DNA of 64,000 bases from an uncultured Burkholderiales bacterium (lineage in GTDB: Bacteria > Pseudomonadota > Gammaproteobacteria > Burkholderiales > Burkholderiaceae_C), in the NCBI GenBank assembly GCA_903820745.1, contig CAIJIT010000055.1:1-64000 (forward strand). Reading direction: 5' to 3'. Within the stretch, counting starts at the first letter, position 1; each line of letters opens with the position of its first letter. The translations under genes and the position numbers were made by a program. The notes under the pieces were generated by a model. It was given only the letters and a program-made list of their open reading frames with translations. It was not told the DNA's origin and searched no databases. Below, one piece after another: positions 45,699 to 54,453 of this stretch.

Positions 45699-46394
45699 TC
45701 ACTCCATCGAGATGCGCAGCGCCATCGCCATTGCGACCGGCGCGCCCATCAGGGTCACGATCAAGATTGCCGCCAGCAGCGACAAATGCCCGCTGGCTGA
45801 AATACCGCTGTCAACCGCCTGCACCGCACCGGCGCCGAAAATCAGCACCGGAATGCACAGCGGCAGAACCAATAACAAAATCAGGCTACCAGCACTGCGC
45901 AGCCCAAGCGTCAATGCAGCACCCACCGCGCCGATCAGGCTCAGCACCGGCGTGCCCAGCAGCAAGCCCAGCGGCATCATCCACAAGGCTTCACCGTCTA
46001 GTTGATAGAGCAGACCCAGCAGCGGCGACAGCAGCACCAGCGGCAAACCACTGAGCAGCCAATGCACACAGACCTTGGCCAGACCGACGCGCCAGAGCGG
46101 CTCCTGGCTCAGCAGCATCTGCTCCAGCGTGCCATCGGCATGGTCGGCGGCGAACAGCGTTTGCAACGACAGCAGCGACGCCAGCAATGCCGAGACCCAC
46201 AACACCCCACCAGCGATCAATCGCAAGGTATGCGGTTCGGGGCCAACGCCCAGCGGATAAAGCGCAGTGCTGACCAGGAAGAACGCCAAGGGCAAGGCGG
46301 CCTCGCCGCGACGGCGCATCGCCAGACGCAGGTCGCGTTGCAAAACAGCGTAGAAAACCGATCCTGACGGGTCCACCAATTTGGCTTCACTCAT
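45699..46394 (-). CDS. ccmB: Cytochrome c maturation ABC permease CcmB
   Basis: This roughly 231-residue protein is hydrophobic with about six membrane segments and CcmB marks (YAVLQRDLRLAMRRRGEAAL, LFAADHADGTLEQMLLSQEP, GLPLVLLSPLLGLLY). The start MSEAKLVDP at 46394 overlaps the ccmA stop by 4 nt and is preferred over an ATG at 46418. With CcmA it forms the ABC unit that drives release of holo-CcmE. Confidence 0.95.
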   Translation of the reverse strand: MSEAKLVDPSGSVFYAVLQRDLRLAMRRRGEAALPLAFFLVSTALYPLGVGPEPHTLRLIAGGVLWVSALLASLLSLQTLFAADHADGTLEQMLLSQEPLWRVGLAKVCVHWLLSGLPLVLLSPLLGLLYQLDGEALWMMPLGLLLGTPVLSLIGAVGAALTLGLRSAGSLILLLVLPLCIPVLIFGAGAVQAVDSGISASGHLSLLAAILIVTLMGAPVAMAMALRISME

Positions 46395-47062
46395 GCCTGC
46401 GGCGCCTGGCTCAGCCAATGCTCAAGCAACTGCAGCCTTGACGATTGCAGCGGCACATGACTGGTCAGCAGACCGGCACCGCCGCGCGCTTGCTGCTGGC
46501 CGAGCAAGGCATAGAGCGTGGCCACGCCTTCATCGTCGAGCGCATCGAGCGGCTCGTCGAGCAGCCACAACTGCACCTCGTCGGCCAGACTCAGCCTCGA
46601 CAAGGCCACCCGCCTGCGCAAGCCCTGCGACAAGGTGCGCGCCGGCGCATGGCGCCTGGACCAGAGCCCCCAGAAGCGCAGCGCGACCTGCAGCCTCCCG
46701 CTTTCGACTGGCAGGCCGTTGAGGATGGCCAGAAAGCGCAGGTTTTCCAGCACGCTGAGGTCTTCCTTCAAGGCATTGGCATGGCCGATGAAGAGCGTGC
46801 GCAAGGCCGGCGCGCGCTCAAGCGACCCGGCCTCAGGGCTGGCCAGACCGGCCAGCACGCGCAGCAAGCTGGTCTTGCCGCTGCCATTGCGCCCGCGCAG
46901 CCAGAGGATGCCGCCGGCTTGCAGCGTCAGGCTCTGGCCCGCACAGACCGTCTTGGCGCCACGCGCGCAGGCCAACTGCCGCGCTTGCAGCAAGAACCTG
47001 GTCGGTCTTGGGCCTGCCTCGGCTCCGGCTTGATGTGGATCGAATGCGGTTGGTAGACTCAT
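46391..47062 (-). CDS. ccmA: Cytochrome c maturation ABC ATPase CcmA
   Basis: This 223-residue ATPase has Walker A (LRGRNGSGKTSLLRVLAGLA), signature (TLSQGLRRRVALSRLSLADE) and Walker B (LWLLDEPLDALDDEG). It is the first gene of ccmABCDEFGHI. The N-terminus has about 25 extra residues before the domain, so an internal start cannot be excluded. A 191-nt gap separates it from the divergent cation-efflux gene. Confidence 0.94.
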   Translation of the reverse strand: MSLPTAFDPHQAGAEAGPRPTRFLLQARQLACARGAKTVCAGQSLTLQAGGILWLRGRNGSGKTSLLRVLAGLASPEAGSLERAPALRTLFIGHANALKEDLSVLENLRFLAILNGLPVESGRLQVALRFWGLWSRRHAPARTLSQGLRRRVALSRLSLADEVQLWLLDEPLDALDDEGVATLYALLGQQQARGGAGLLTSHVPLQSSRLQLLEHWLSQAPQA

Positions 47063-47253
47063 CTAAAGAATGGACCGTTGGCGAGCTTGAACTGCAGGCA
47101 ATCCGGCAGCCAATCACAGTTTAGTCCCTTGATAAAGAATAAGACCCGGGGTCAGCTCAAACAAAGCGCTGGAAGCTGCCTGACCAGGCTGCCGCGTTGC
47201 ATACTCCCCGGGGGACCTGGCCGCGAGCGAAGACAACATTCTGGAAAAAATCA

Positions 47254-48207
47254 ATGAAGTTCACACCGCTTGAAGAAGATCCGGAAGATTCGACCCACAG
47301 CCCGGCCGAGCGTCAGGCTGCGGCAGCGCGCAGCACCTGGGTCAGCGTGGCGGTGAACCTGTTGCTGACCGCCACGCAGATCACCGTCGGGATTATCGCC
47401 AAGTCGCAAGGCCTGATCGCCGACGGCATCCATTCCCTGTCCGATCTGGTGGCGGATTTTGTCGTGCTGTTCGCTGGCCATCACAGCAAGAAAGACGCCG
47501 ACATCGACCATCCCTATGGCCACCATCGTTTCGAGACCGCAGCCTCACTGGCTCTGGGCTTGCTGCTGCTCGCGGTCGGCATTGCGATGCTCTGGTCGGC
47601 ATTCAAGAAACTGGAAGCACCCGAATCGGTCCAGCAGGTCCATGTGATGGCGCTCTGGGTCGCCGGCGCGGCCTTGATCGCCAAGGAAACCCTGTTCCGC
47701 TACATGCTGGCGGTGGCCAAGCGGGTCAAATCAAGCATGCTGGTGGCCAATGCCTGGCATGCAAGGTCTGATGCAGCATCGTCGCTGGTCGTCGGCATCG
47801 GCATCATCGGCAATCTGGCCGGTTACCCGATCCTCGACCCGATCGCAGCCTTGATCGTCGGTTTCATGGTCAGTCGCATGGGCTGGAGCTTTGGCTGGGA
47901 TGCGCTGCATGACCTGATGGATCGGGCGGTCGACGAGCAGGAGGTCGGTGCGATCCGTATCACACTGAACGAAACCCCTGGCGTCAGCGGGGTTCACGAT
48001 GTGCGCACCCGCAAGATGGGCGACATGATCGTCGTCGACGCGCATATCGAGGTCGACGGTTCAATCAGCGTCGAAGCCGGCCATGACATCGCCGTCGAAG
48101 CCAGGAATCGCGTCATGCAAAGGCACCGCGTGCTGAACCTGATGACCCATGTCGATCCCTGGCATCGCCCCGACCTCGACCATCAGGCGCCACCGAAGGT
48201 CGGTTGA
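47254..48207 (+). CDS. Cation diffusion facilitator family transporter
   Basis: This 317-residue protein has a six-helix CDF membrane domain and a C-terminal cytoplasmic domain. The metal-site motifs are GLIADGIHSLSDLVADF and ANAWHARSDAASSLVVG, giving paired Asp/His ligands like those of YiiP/FieF. A cluster HHSKKDADIDHPYGHHRFET follows the second helix. Such transporters export Zn, Fe, Mn or other divalent ions by proton antiport. The specificity cannot be told, but a Mn/Fe link to the oxidase downstream is tempting. The start at 47254 is favoured by conservation. An upstream ATG at 47197 is possible. Confidence 0.88.
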   Translation: MKFTPLEEDPEDSTHSPAERQAAAARSTWVSVAVNLLLTATQITVGIIAKSQGLIADGIHSLSDLVADFVVLFAGHHSKKDADIDHPYGHHRFETAASLALGLLLLAVGIAMLWSAFKKLEAPESVQQVHVMALWVAGAALIAKETLFRYMLAVAKRVKSSMLVANAWHARSDAASSLVVGIGIIGNLAGYPILDPIAALIVGFMVSRMGWSFGWDALHDLMDRAVDEQEVGAIRITLNETPGVSGVHDVRTRKMGDMIVVDAHIEVDGSISVEAGHDIAVEARNRVMQRHRVLNLMTHVDPWHRPDLDHQAPPKVG

Positions 48208-48228
48208 AAACCGGCAGTGACCAGGCCC

Positions 48229-48906
48229 TCAGGCCTCGATCGCGCTGATTTTTCCCAACTGGTAGCCCATGCCCCTGAGGGTGACGATCAGTTGGTTGGA
48301 GAATTTCTTGCGCAAGCGGTGGATATAGACTTCGACCGTATTGCTGCCGGTCTCATCACCCCAACCATACAAGCTGTCTTCGATCTGGCTGCGCGTCAGC
48401 ACGCGACTGCGCTGACGCACTAAAGCCTCGAGCAACCAGAATTCTTTCATTGTCAATGGCACTGGCACGCCATGCCAGACCGCCAAGCGGCCTTCGACAT
48501 GCAACTCCAAGGGCCCATGCAGCAGCGCTGTCTTGGGTTCCGCCTTTGAAGCCCGCCGCAGCAGCGCACGCATCCGCGCCATCAATTCCTGGAAATCACA
48601 GGGCTTGAGCAAAAAATCGTCAGCGCCCCGATCAAGCAGACTGACGATCATTGCCGTTTGCGATGGGGCTGAAAGCACGATCAGCGGCGTGTCGTCACCG
48701 CGGCGGCGCAAGGTCTCCAGCAAGGTAAAACCTTCGACGTCGAGCGGTCTCAAGCCCAGCAACAGGCAGTCATAGCCTTGCCTGGCCAGGGCAGCATCGA
48801 ATTGACCCGCCGTCTGCACCCAGTCAAGCGCCAGGCCCTGACGGGTCAGCCCAGCCATTGCAGCCGTTCCGGCGACAGGATCTTCTTCAAGCAGCAACGC
48901 GCGCAT
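48229..48906 (-). CDS. OmpR/PhoB-type response regulator lacking the phospho-acceptor Asp
   Basis: This 225-residue protein has a receiver domain (about 1-115) and a winged-helix output domain (MKEFWLLEALVRQRSRVLTR, NTVEVYIHRLRKKF). The acidic pair near the N-terminus (EED at 7-9), the Ser of LIVLSAPS and the Lys of DDFLLKPCDF are kept. Where PhoB-type receivers have the phosphorylated Asp, this one has Gly51 (YDCLLLGLRPLDVEG), with a nearby D56. It may therefore work without phosphorylation or be controlled by dimerisation alone. No histidine kinase is adjacent. It is divergent from the secretion operon and is a candidate regulator of it. Confidence 0.88.
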   Translation of the reverse strand: MRALLLEEDPVAGTAAMAGLTRQGLALDWVQTAGQFDAALARQGYDCLLLGLRPLDVEGFTLLETLRRRGDDTPLIVLSAPSQTAMIVSLLDRGADDFLLKPCDFQELMARMRALLRRASKAEPKTALLHGPLELHVEGRLAVWHGVPVPLTMKEFWLLEALVRQRSRVLTRSQIEDSLYGWGDETGSNTVEVYIHRLRKKFSNQLIVTLRGMGYQLGKISAIEA

Positions 48907-49363
48907 GGCGACCTAGGCCCACTTGCATTTGACCAGCCCGCCAATCAGCCCCAGGGCCGTCGCGTCCAGCACGGCTGTCTCTACTTGATTGCGGCATTGA
49001 TATTTCCGGTTCTTGCTGTTAGCTGATGCGATCAAGCGTAGCTGCCACCGAAGGTCCAAACGCAATGCTGGGCTGCGCCCCTGTGCGGAATTTAACGGTG
49101 ACCGGGCATTCGGTATTTCTTGCTTGCCAAGCCCGCCCCGCGACCGACTTGCGGGCAATGCCGCCATGCCCCCCGCGACTGCGGGTTTTTGCGCTACGAC
49201 CCCTGCCGGCCTGTGGCCCTGCATCAGCCAGGCCAACCCTTATTCGCAGGGGGCGCAGCCTATTTTTAAGCTGGCATTCATCTCGGAATTCAACACTACA
49301 CCCCTAGTTTGATCCCACAAACCATTGTCTTTAATGACTCGGATCAATCAAAGGAATCACCAA
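48907..49363. promoter_or_regulatory. 457-nt divergent control region before the secretion operon
   Basis: No protein-coding gene is convincing here. The interval separates the response regulator from gspG and must carry both promoters. It contains a short terminator-like hairpin (49172-49190). A weak promoter candidate for gspG is TTGATC (about 49312) with TAATGA 17 nt later. A ribosome binding site (AAGGAA) precedes gspG. Confidence 0.4.
49172..49190 (+). terminator. Terminator-like hairpin upstream of gspG
   Basis: CCCGC-GACT-GCGGG followed by five T points in the plus direction, about 175 nt before gspG, where no plus-strand gene ends nearby. It could be an attenuator of the operon leader, or end a small RNA. 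The stem is only five pairs. Confidence 0.4.
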
Positions 49364-49789
49364 ATGAATTCAAGAATTTACCGCAGACATCAAACCGGTT
49401 TCACCCTGCTCGAATTGCTGGTCGTGATGGTCATCATTGGCCTGCTCGCCAGCATCGTCGCACCGCAATACTTTGCCCAGATCGGCAAGAGCAACGCCAA
49501 GGTCGCCAGAGCACAGATCGAGTCCTTCGGCCAGGCCCTCGATCAGTTCCGTCTCGACGTCGGGCATTACCCAAACAGCGAACAAGGACTGGCCTCGCTG
49601 CGCCTGGCGCCGAGCAATCTGCCGCAATGGCGCGGCCCCTATCTGAAACGAGACATCCCCAACGACCCCTGGGGACAGCCCTATCAATACCTGGCCCCTG
49701 GCCAGCATGGTGAATATGACTTGCTGAGCCTGGGCAGCGATGCGCAACCGGGCGGTGAAGGCGAGGCCAGCGATGTCACGTCCTGGTGA
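49364..49789 (+). CDS. gspG: Major pseudopilin GspG-like
   Basis: This 141-residue prepilin begins with a short basic leader and the cleavage motif QTGFTLLELLVVMVIIGLLA (Gly before Phe, Glu at +5), followed by the GspG globular domain (YPNSEQGLASLR, YLKRDIPNDPWGQPYQYLAP, YDLLSLGSD). The C-terminal calcium-site-like GSDAQPGG region fits T2SS major pseudopilins. It is first in the operon and would form the piston-like pseudopilus. The ATG at 49364 has AAGGAA about 9 nt upstream. Confidence 0.93.
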   Translation: MNSRIYRRHQTGFTLLELLVVMVIIGLLASIVAPQYFAQIGKSNAKVARAQIESFGQALDQFRLDVGHYPNSEQGLASLRLAPSNLPQWRGPYLKRDIPNDPWGQPYQYLAPGQHGEYDLLSLGSDAQPGGEGEASDVTSW

Positions 49790-50864
49790 ACTGGCGCTGC
49801 GCAAGCAGCCGGCGGCCAAGCCGCTCAGCCCAACTGCTGTCATCGACGAAGAGCGTTTCGCCGAGGACATGAGCTTGATGCTCAACGCCGGTCTGTCGCT
49901 GATGGAGAGCCTGAAGACGCTGCGTGAACGCGCCGCCGGCAGCGCCTCGCACCCCTTGACCGGCGTGATCACCCGACTGACGCAGGGCGAGACGCTATCG
50001 CAGGCGATGCAGGGCAGCGCGGCATTTCGGCCGGCCTTGATCGCCTGTGTGCGGGCCAGCGAAATGACCGGTGACATGGTCGCCAGCCTGGCCCGTTATG
50101 CCAGCAATGCAGCCCGCTTGCGGACATTGAAAACCCGCATGGTGTCGGCCCTGGTCTATCCATTGTTGCTGATCAGCGTTGCCGCCTGCGTGGTGATCTT
50201 CTTGTTGGTCTATGTGGTGCCGCGTTTCGCCCTGGTGCTTGAATCGAGCGGACGCGACATGCCGGCCAGCTCGCAAGCGCTGATCAGCATCGGGCGCGCG
50301 CTCAACGCGGTGCCGAGTTCAGCCTGGCTGGCGCTGCTGGCAATGCTGGTGTGGGGCGGCTACTCGATCTGGGAAGCGGCATGCGAACGCCGGCTCGAGG
50401 CCAGCCTGACCGCCTTTGCCGCACGCATCCCCGGCGTGCGCGAGATCGTCCGGGCCTTCGGCCACAGCCAGTTCGCACGCAGCGGCGCGATGCTGGTGCG
50501 CTCAGGCTTGCCGGTGCTCAAGGCCATGGCGATGTGCCGCGAGCTGCTGGTCGGCGCGGATCGCCAGGGCCTCGATCTCGCGCTGGCCAGCGCCTCGGCC
50601 GGCGCGCCGCTGGCTGCAGCGATGCATGAACAAAACCTGGTCGACATGCTGGGCATGCGGGTGCTGCGCGTGGCCGAGCAGACCGGTGCGCTCGAACCGG
50701 CGCTCGAGCGGCTCGCCGACCTGCATGACCGCGAGCTCGAACGCACGCTTGACCGCGTCGGCCGGCTGATTGAACCCTTGCTGATGCTGGGCATCGGCCT
50801 GATCGTCGGCGGCATCGTGGTGCTGATGTACCTGCCCATCTTTCAACTCGCGGCCAATATCTGA
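49773..50864 (+). CDS. gspF: Inner-membrane platform protein GspF/PilC-like
   Basis: This roughly 363-residue platform protein has two T2SF domains: EERFAEDMSLMLNAGLSLME with the first helix pair (VYPLLLISVAACVVIFLLVY), and FARSGAMLVRSGLPVLKAMA with LIEPLLMLGIGLIVGGIVVL. It connects the ATPase to the pseudopilus. It starts at 49773, overlapping gspG by 17 nt, and its TGA overlaps the gspE start by one base. Confidence 0.92.
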   Translation: MSRPGELALRKQPAAKPLSPTAVIDEERFAEDMSLMLNAGLSLMESLKTLRERAAGSASHPLTGVITRLTQGETLSQAMQGSAAFRPALIACVRASEMTGDMVASLARYASNAARLRTLKTRMVSALVYPLLLISVAACVVIFLLVYVVPRFALVLESSGRDMPASSQALISIGRALNAVPSSAWLALLAMLVWGGYSIWEAACERRLEASLTAFAARIPGVREIVRAFGHSQFARSGAMLVRSGLPVLKAMAMCRELLVGADRQGLDLALASASAGAPLAAAMHEQNLVDMLGMRVLRVAEQTGALEPALERLADLHDRELERTLDRVGRLIEPLLMLGIGLIVGGIVVLMYLPIFQLAANI

Positions 50865-52549
50865 TGTCGACTCCTGCAACCCACACCGCCATGCCGAGCA
50901 CCGGACAGGAAGTCGTCGCCAGCCTGCATCTCCGCCATGCCGCAGCCCGTCAGCTCGACCCGGCAGCCGCCGCCGATCTGGCCAACTGGTTGTCGCTCAG
51001 CAGCGGCATGCCGGTGGCCCGCATGGCCGACTGGCGCACCGAAGATGTCGATGTGGCCTTGATCCCGTTTGCCGAGGGCCAGCGGCTGCAATGCGCGGCC
51101 TTGCGCAAGCAGCCGGACTTGGTCGAGATCGTGATCGCCGACCCCTTCGATAGCGGCTTGCGGCTCTGGCTGGAGTCGCGTTTGCGCGCGGCCGGCCACC
51201 CCGCCACGCGTTGGTCGGTGGCATTGCCCGAAGAGCTGACCGCCTTTTTCAGCCGGCTCGAGCGTGAAATGCGCGCCCTCGACGGCCAGGTCAACGAGCT
51301 CAGCGGCATCGGCGATTCGGACAAAGAAGACAAGGTCATCCAGCTCTCGCTGGCCGACATCAGCGCCGATGAAAGCCCGGTCGTGCGCTTCGTCAACAGC
51401 ACGCTTTACGACGCCTTGAAAGCCCGCGCCAGCGACATCCATCTGGAAAGCGGTGCCCGCGGCTTGGCGGTCAAATACCGGCTCGACGGCGTGATGCAGG
51501 CGATCACCCGGCCCGAAGGGCGGGAATTCGCCGACCGCGTGATCTCGCGCATCAAGGTGCTGGCTGACCTGGATATTTCCGAGCGTCGGGTACCGCAAGA
51601 CGGTCGCCTGAAGTTGAGCCTGGGACCGCGCTCGATCGACGTACGGGTCTCGATCATGCCGAGTTTGCATGGCGAGGACGCGGTGCTGCGCATCCTCGAC
51701 CGTTACCAGATCGCCGCCGACGAGCGGCTGAGCATCGAACACCTGAGTTTCAGCCCCGCCGAGGCGCAGTTCATCCGCCGCATGGCGGCCATGCCCTATG
51801 GCCTCTTCCTCGTCACCGGGCCGACCGGCAGCGGCAAGACGACGACGCTGTACGGCGTGCTGACCGAAGTGAATACCGGCCTGGACAAGATCATCACGAT
51901 CGAGGACCCGGTCGAATACCAGGTGCCCGACATCCTGCAGATTCCGGTCAACGAAGCCAAGGGCCTGACCTTTGCGCGCGGGCTGCGCTCGATCCTGCGC
52001 CATGACCCCGACAAGATCATGGTCGGCGAGATGCGCGATGCCGAAACCGCGCAGATCGCCATCCAGGCGGCACTCACCGGCCACCAGGTGTTTGCCACCG
52101 TCCATGCGAACAATGTCTTCGACGTGATCGGGCGTTTGTCGACGATGCAGGTCGACCCCTACAACCTGGTCTCGGCGCTGAACGGCGTGCTGGCCCAGCG
52201 GCTGATGCGCCAGGTCTGCAGCGCCTGCAGCCAGCCTTGCAAACCCGCAGCCGCCATGTTGGCCGATTCGAAGCTGCCGGCCGAGGCCGAGGGCTGGAAT
52301 TTCGTCCGCGGCGCCGGTTGCGCCAATTGCCGCGGCACCGGTTACCGCGGCCGGCGCGCGATCGCCCAGACGCTGGCGATGGATGTCGATCTGCGCAGCC
52401 TGATCGCCGAGCGTGCCAGCCCGGCCAAGCTGCGCGCTGCCGCCCGCGAACGCGGCCTGCAAACGCTGCGCGATGCCGCACTGGCCCTGGTCGCCGCCGG
52501 CGCCACCACCCTGGAGGAGGCCAACCGTGTCACTGCGACTGAAGAGTGA
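50864..52549 (+). CDS. gspE: Secretion ATPase GspE/PilB-like
   Basis: This 561-residue assembly ATPase has a Walker A motif at about residue 320 (VTGPTGSGKTTTLYGVL), the Asp box (IITIEDPVEYQVPDILQIPV), Walker B (DKIMVGEMRDAETAQIA) and the His box (GHQVFATVHANNVFDVI). A C-terminal tetracysteine-type motif (CSACSQPC and later CANCRGTGYRGRRA) suggests zinc binding, as in GspE. The N-terminal region (about 1-150) is shorter and more divergent than in Xcp/Gsp ATPases. Confidence 0.94.
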   Translation: MSTPATHTAMPSTGQEVVASLHLRHAAARQLDPAAAADLANWLSLSSGMPVARMADWRTEDVDVALIPFAEGQRLQCAALRKQPDLVEIVIADPFDSGLRLWLESRLRAAGHPATRWSVALPEELTAFFSRLEREMRALDGQVNELSGIGDSDKEDKVIQLSLADISADESPVVRFVNSTLYDALKARASDIHLESGARGLAVKYRLDGVMQAITRPEGREFADRVISRIKVLADLDISERRVPQDGRLKLSLGPRSIDVRVSIMPSLHGEDAVLRILDRYQIAADERLSIEHLSFSPAEAQFIRRMAAMPYGLFLVTGPTGSGKTTTLYGVLTEVNTGLDKIITIEDPVEYQVPDILQIPVNEAKGLTFARGLRSILRHDPDKIMVGEMRDAETAQIAIQAALTGHQVFATVHANNVFDVIGRLSTMQVDPYNLVSALNGVLAQRLMRQVCSACSQPCKPAAAMLADSKLPAEAEGWNFVRGAGCANCRGTGYRGRRAIAQTLAMDVDLRSLIAERASPAKLRAAARERGLQTLRDAALALVAAGATTLEEANRVTATEE

Positions 52550-53300
52550 ATTGCGCCTGCGCCTGGGGCCCCAGCATTGCGAGGCTGCGCTGTGGCGGCG
52601 TGGCCTGCGCAAACGCTGCATCGCCAGCTTCGCCCATTACGGCCGCGGCGCAAGCCAGCTCGATCAGGCCATCGACGGCTTGGTCGCCGCCGGCCATCAG
52701 CTGCCCGATGCGGCAGCGATCAGCATCGACGATGAGTTGCTCTATTTCGCCACAATGCCCGCGGCCGGCAACTGGCAGGAAACCCGCGCCAGCGCGGCGG
52801 CCTATTTCGCCGACAGCCTCGGCCTTGAAGGCCTGCTGGTCGAAGTCTGCCTGGCACCCGGCGGCCGTAGCTGGCTGAGCGTGGCGCTTGATGCCAGCTT
52901 GGTCGACGGTTGGCGTGCAGCGCTGGGTCAGCGCGGCATAGCACTGCGCCATCTGCGGGTGGGTCTGTTCGAGGATCTGCTGCGCTTGCGCGCCTCCGAA
53001 TCGCTGCGTGACGGCTCGCTGGTACTGTTGCGTCGCGAGGGGGCGACCTTCGTCTCGATGGCCGCCGGCGCAATCACCGACCTTGCCTGGGAACGCTGCG
53101 AGGTCAAGGATCCCGAAGCCCTGTTGGCCCGAGTGCGCGCGCATTGCGAGCGCCGCTCGCCGCCTGAAGTTGACGGCTTGACCCAATGGCCGGTGTTCGT
53201 CCTGCCCTTCGATCTTGCACACCAGGAATCGCTGGCACCGATGGCGGCTCAACAGGCCTGGCGCTTGCTCGCCCTGGCCGGAACGGGATTGCCGGCATGA
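52527..53300 (+). CDS. PilM/GspL-N-like cytoplasmic assembly protein
   Basis: This 257-residue protein starts at a GTG with GGAGGAGG about 7 nt before it, inside the end of gspE. It has no membrane segment. The start SLRLKSELRLRLGPQHCEAA and the later HLRVGLFEDLLRL, SLVLLRREGATFVSMAAGA suggest an actin-like PilM or GspL cytoplasmic fold, but sequence similarity alone is weak. Position is the main argument: it comes directly before two single-span proteins that look like PilN and PilO. Confidence 0.6.
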   Translation: MSLRLKSELRLRLGPQHCEAALWRRGLRKRCIASFAHYGRGASQLDQAIDGLVAAGHQLPDAAAISIDDELLYFATMPAAGNWQETRASAAAYFADSLGLEGLLVEVCLAPGGRSWLSVALDASLVDGWRAALGQRGIALRHLRVGLFEDLLRLRASESLRDGSLVLLRREGATFVSMAAGAITDLAWERCEVKDPEALLARVRAHCERRSPPEVDGLTQWPVFVLPFDLAHQESLAPMAAQQAWRLLALAGTGLPA

Positions 53301-53884
53301 TCAGCGCCAAGCGTTTGCACGCCGACCTGCAAGTCGACTTTATCCAGCGCCGCCATTGGCCGGTGGCCGGGCTGCTGCTGGCCGTCGTCGCTCTGAGCGC
53401 GCTGGCCTGGCAGGGCGGGGCCGCGCTGCGCGAGTCCGAGGTGCTGCAGCGCCAGCGCGTCGGCATGGCGCAACTGCAGCGCCAGGCGGGCAAAGCGCTG
53501 CAGGATTCGATGCTGCCTGCGGATGTCAAACGCCACCGCCAGATCGACCGCCTTGCCGCCTACCTCGCCACGCCCTGGGACCGTTTGCTGGGGCTGTTCG
53601 AACAGCATGCGTCCTTGCAGGTCATCCTGTTCAGGCTCGAATCAGACGCCGCGACCGGTCATGTCGAAATCAGCGGCAGGGCCGCCAGCTCCTGGGTGCT
53701 GGCCGACTATGTGATCGCGCTGGAGGCCGACCCGCGCCTGCGCGGCGTGCTGCTGCAGCACCACGAGGCGATGCGCAACGAGCCCACTGCGCCGGTCAAT
53801 TTCAAGCTGTCCGCCGATTGGAGTCAGGCTGCAGGCGTTCAGGCGGTGGCGGTAGCGCCGCTGCAGGCCGAGGTTCAGCCATGA
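53297..53884 (+). CDS. PilN/GspL-C-like inner-membrane protein
   Basis: This 195-residue protein has a cytoplasmic N-terminus (ISAKRLHADLQVDFIQRRHW), one membrane helix (VAGLLLAVVALSALAW), a coiled-coil-like stretch (QRQRVGMAQLQRQAGKALQD) and a small periplasmic domain. That is the PilN architecture. It overlaps its neighbours by ATGA on both sides. It would link the PilM-like protein to the periplasmic PilO/PilP-like parts. Confidence 0.65.
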   Translation: MISAKRLHADLQVDFIQRRHWPVAGLLLAVVALSALAWQGGAALRESEVLQRQRVGMAQLQRQAGKALQDSMLPADVKRHRQIDRLAAYLATPWDRLLGLFEQHASLQVILFRLESDAATGHVEISGRAASSWVLADYVIALEADPRLRGVLLQHHEAMRNEPTAPVNFKLSADWSQAAGVQAVAVAPLQAEVQP

Positions 53885-54453
53885 GCCCAGCCATGCAGGA
53901 AATCTCGACGGCGCGGGCGCGGGCCAACCAGCTGCGCTGGTGGTGGAGTCGCCGCCTGGGCTGGCTCGGCTGGCTGGCGGCGCTGCTGCTGCTCGCAGCG
54001 GTGATGCTGAAATGGGCTGTGCTGCCGTCGATCGCTTCGGCCCAGCGCGAGCTGCTGCATGGACAGGTGGCAAGGCTGGATCTGGCGGGCAAGGCCCTCA
54101 ACACCGGCCTGCCCCAGCGTGACCCGCGCGACATGTTGCGCCTGTCGTTCCCGCCGGTCAGCCAGCGCGGTGAATCGATCGCCGTTCTGCTCGACCTGCT
54201 GCAGCAAGGCCAGGTGGCGGCTGACAGTGCCGATTACCGCGCCGAGGACCTCGAACCCGGGCTGGTGCGCTTGCGCATGAGTTTGCCGGTCAGCGGCGCC
54301 TATCCGGCGATCCGCAAACTGGCCGGCAGCATCCTCGACGCCCTGCCCTATGCAGCGCTGGACGGCTTGACGCTGGAGCGATCGACAGCTTCGGGTGAAC
54401 GCCTCAGCGGCCAAATGCGCTTGAGCCTTTACTTCCGTCAGGAGTCGCCATGA
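53881..54453 (+). CDS. PilO/GspM-like inner-membrane protein
   Basis: This 190-residue bitopic protein has a basic N-terminus (ARANQLRWWWSRRLG), one membrane helix (LGWLAALLLLAAVMLKWAVL), a helical neck and a ferredoxin-like periplasmic domain (VRLRMSLPVSGAYPAIRKLA, LDGLTLERSTASG). PilO and GspM share this plan, and GspM-like domains have the same GAYPAIRKL-type stretch. It overlaps both neighbours by 4 nt. Confidence 0.65.
   Translation: MSPAMQEISTARARANQLRWWWSRRLGWLGWLAALLLLAAVMLKWAVLPSIASAQRELLHGQVARLDLAGKALNTGLPQRDPRDMLRLSFPPVSQRGESIAVLLDLLQQGQVAADSADYRAEDLEPGLVRLRMSLPVSGAYPAIRKLAGSILDALPYAALDGLTLERSTASGERLSGQMRLSLYFRQESP

Noticed and set aside
49013-49312. Possible small gene upstream of gspG
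   Set aside because: 99-codon frame with Cys/Arg/Pro-rich random composition, crossing the hairpin at 49172; no support.
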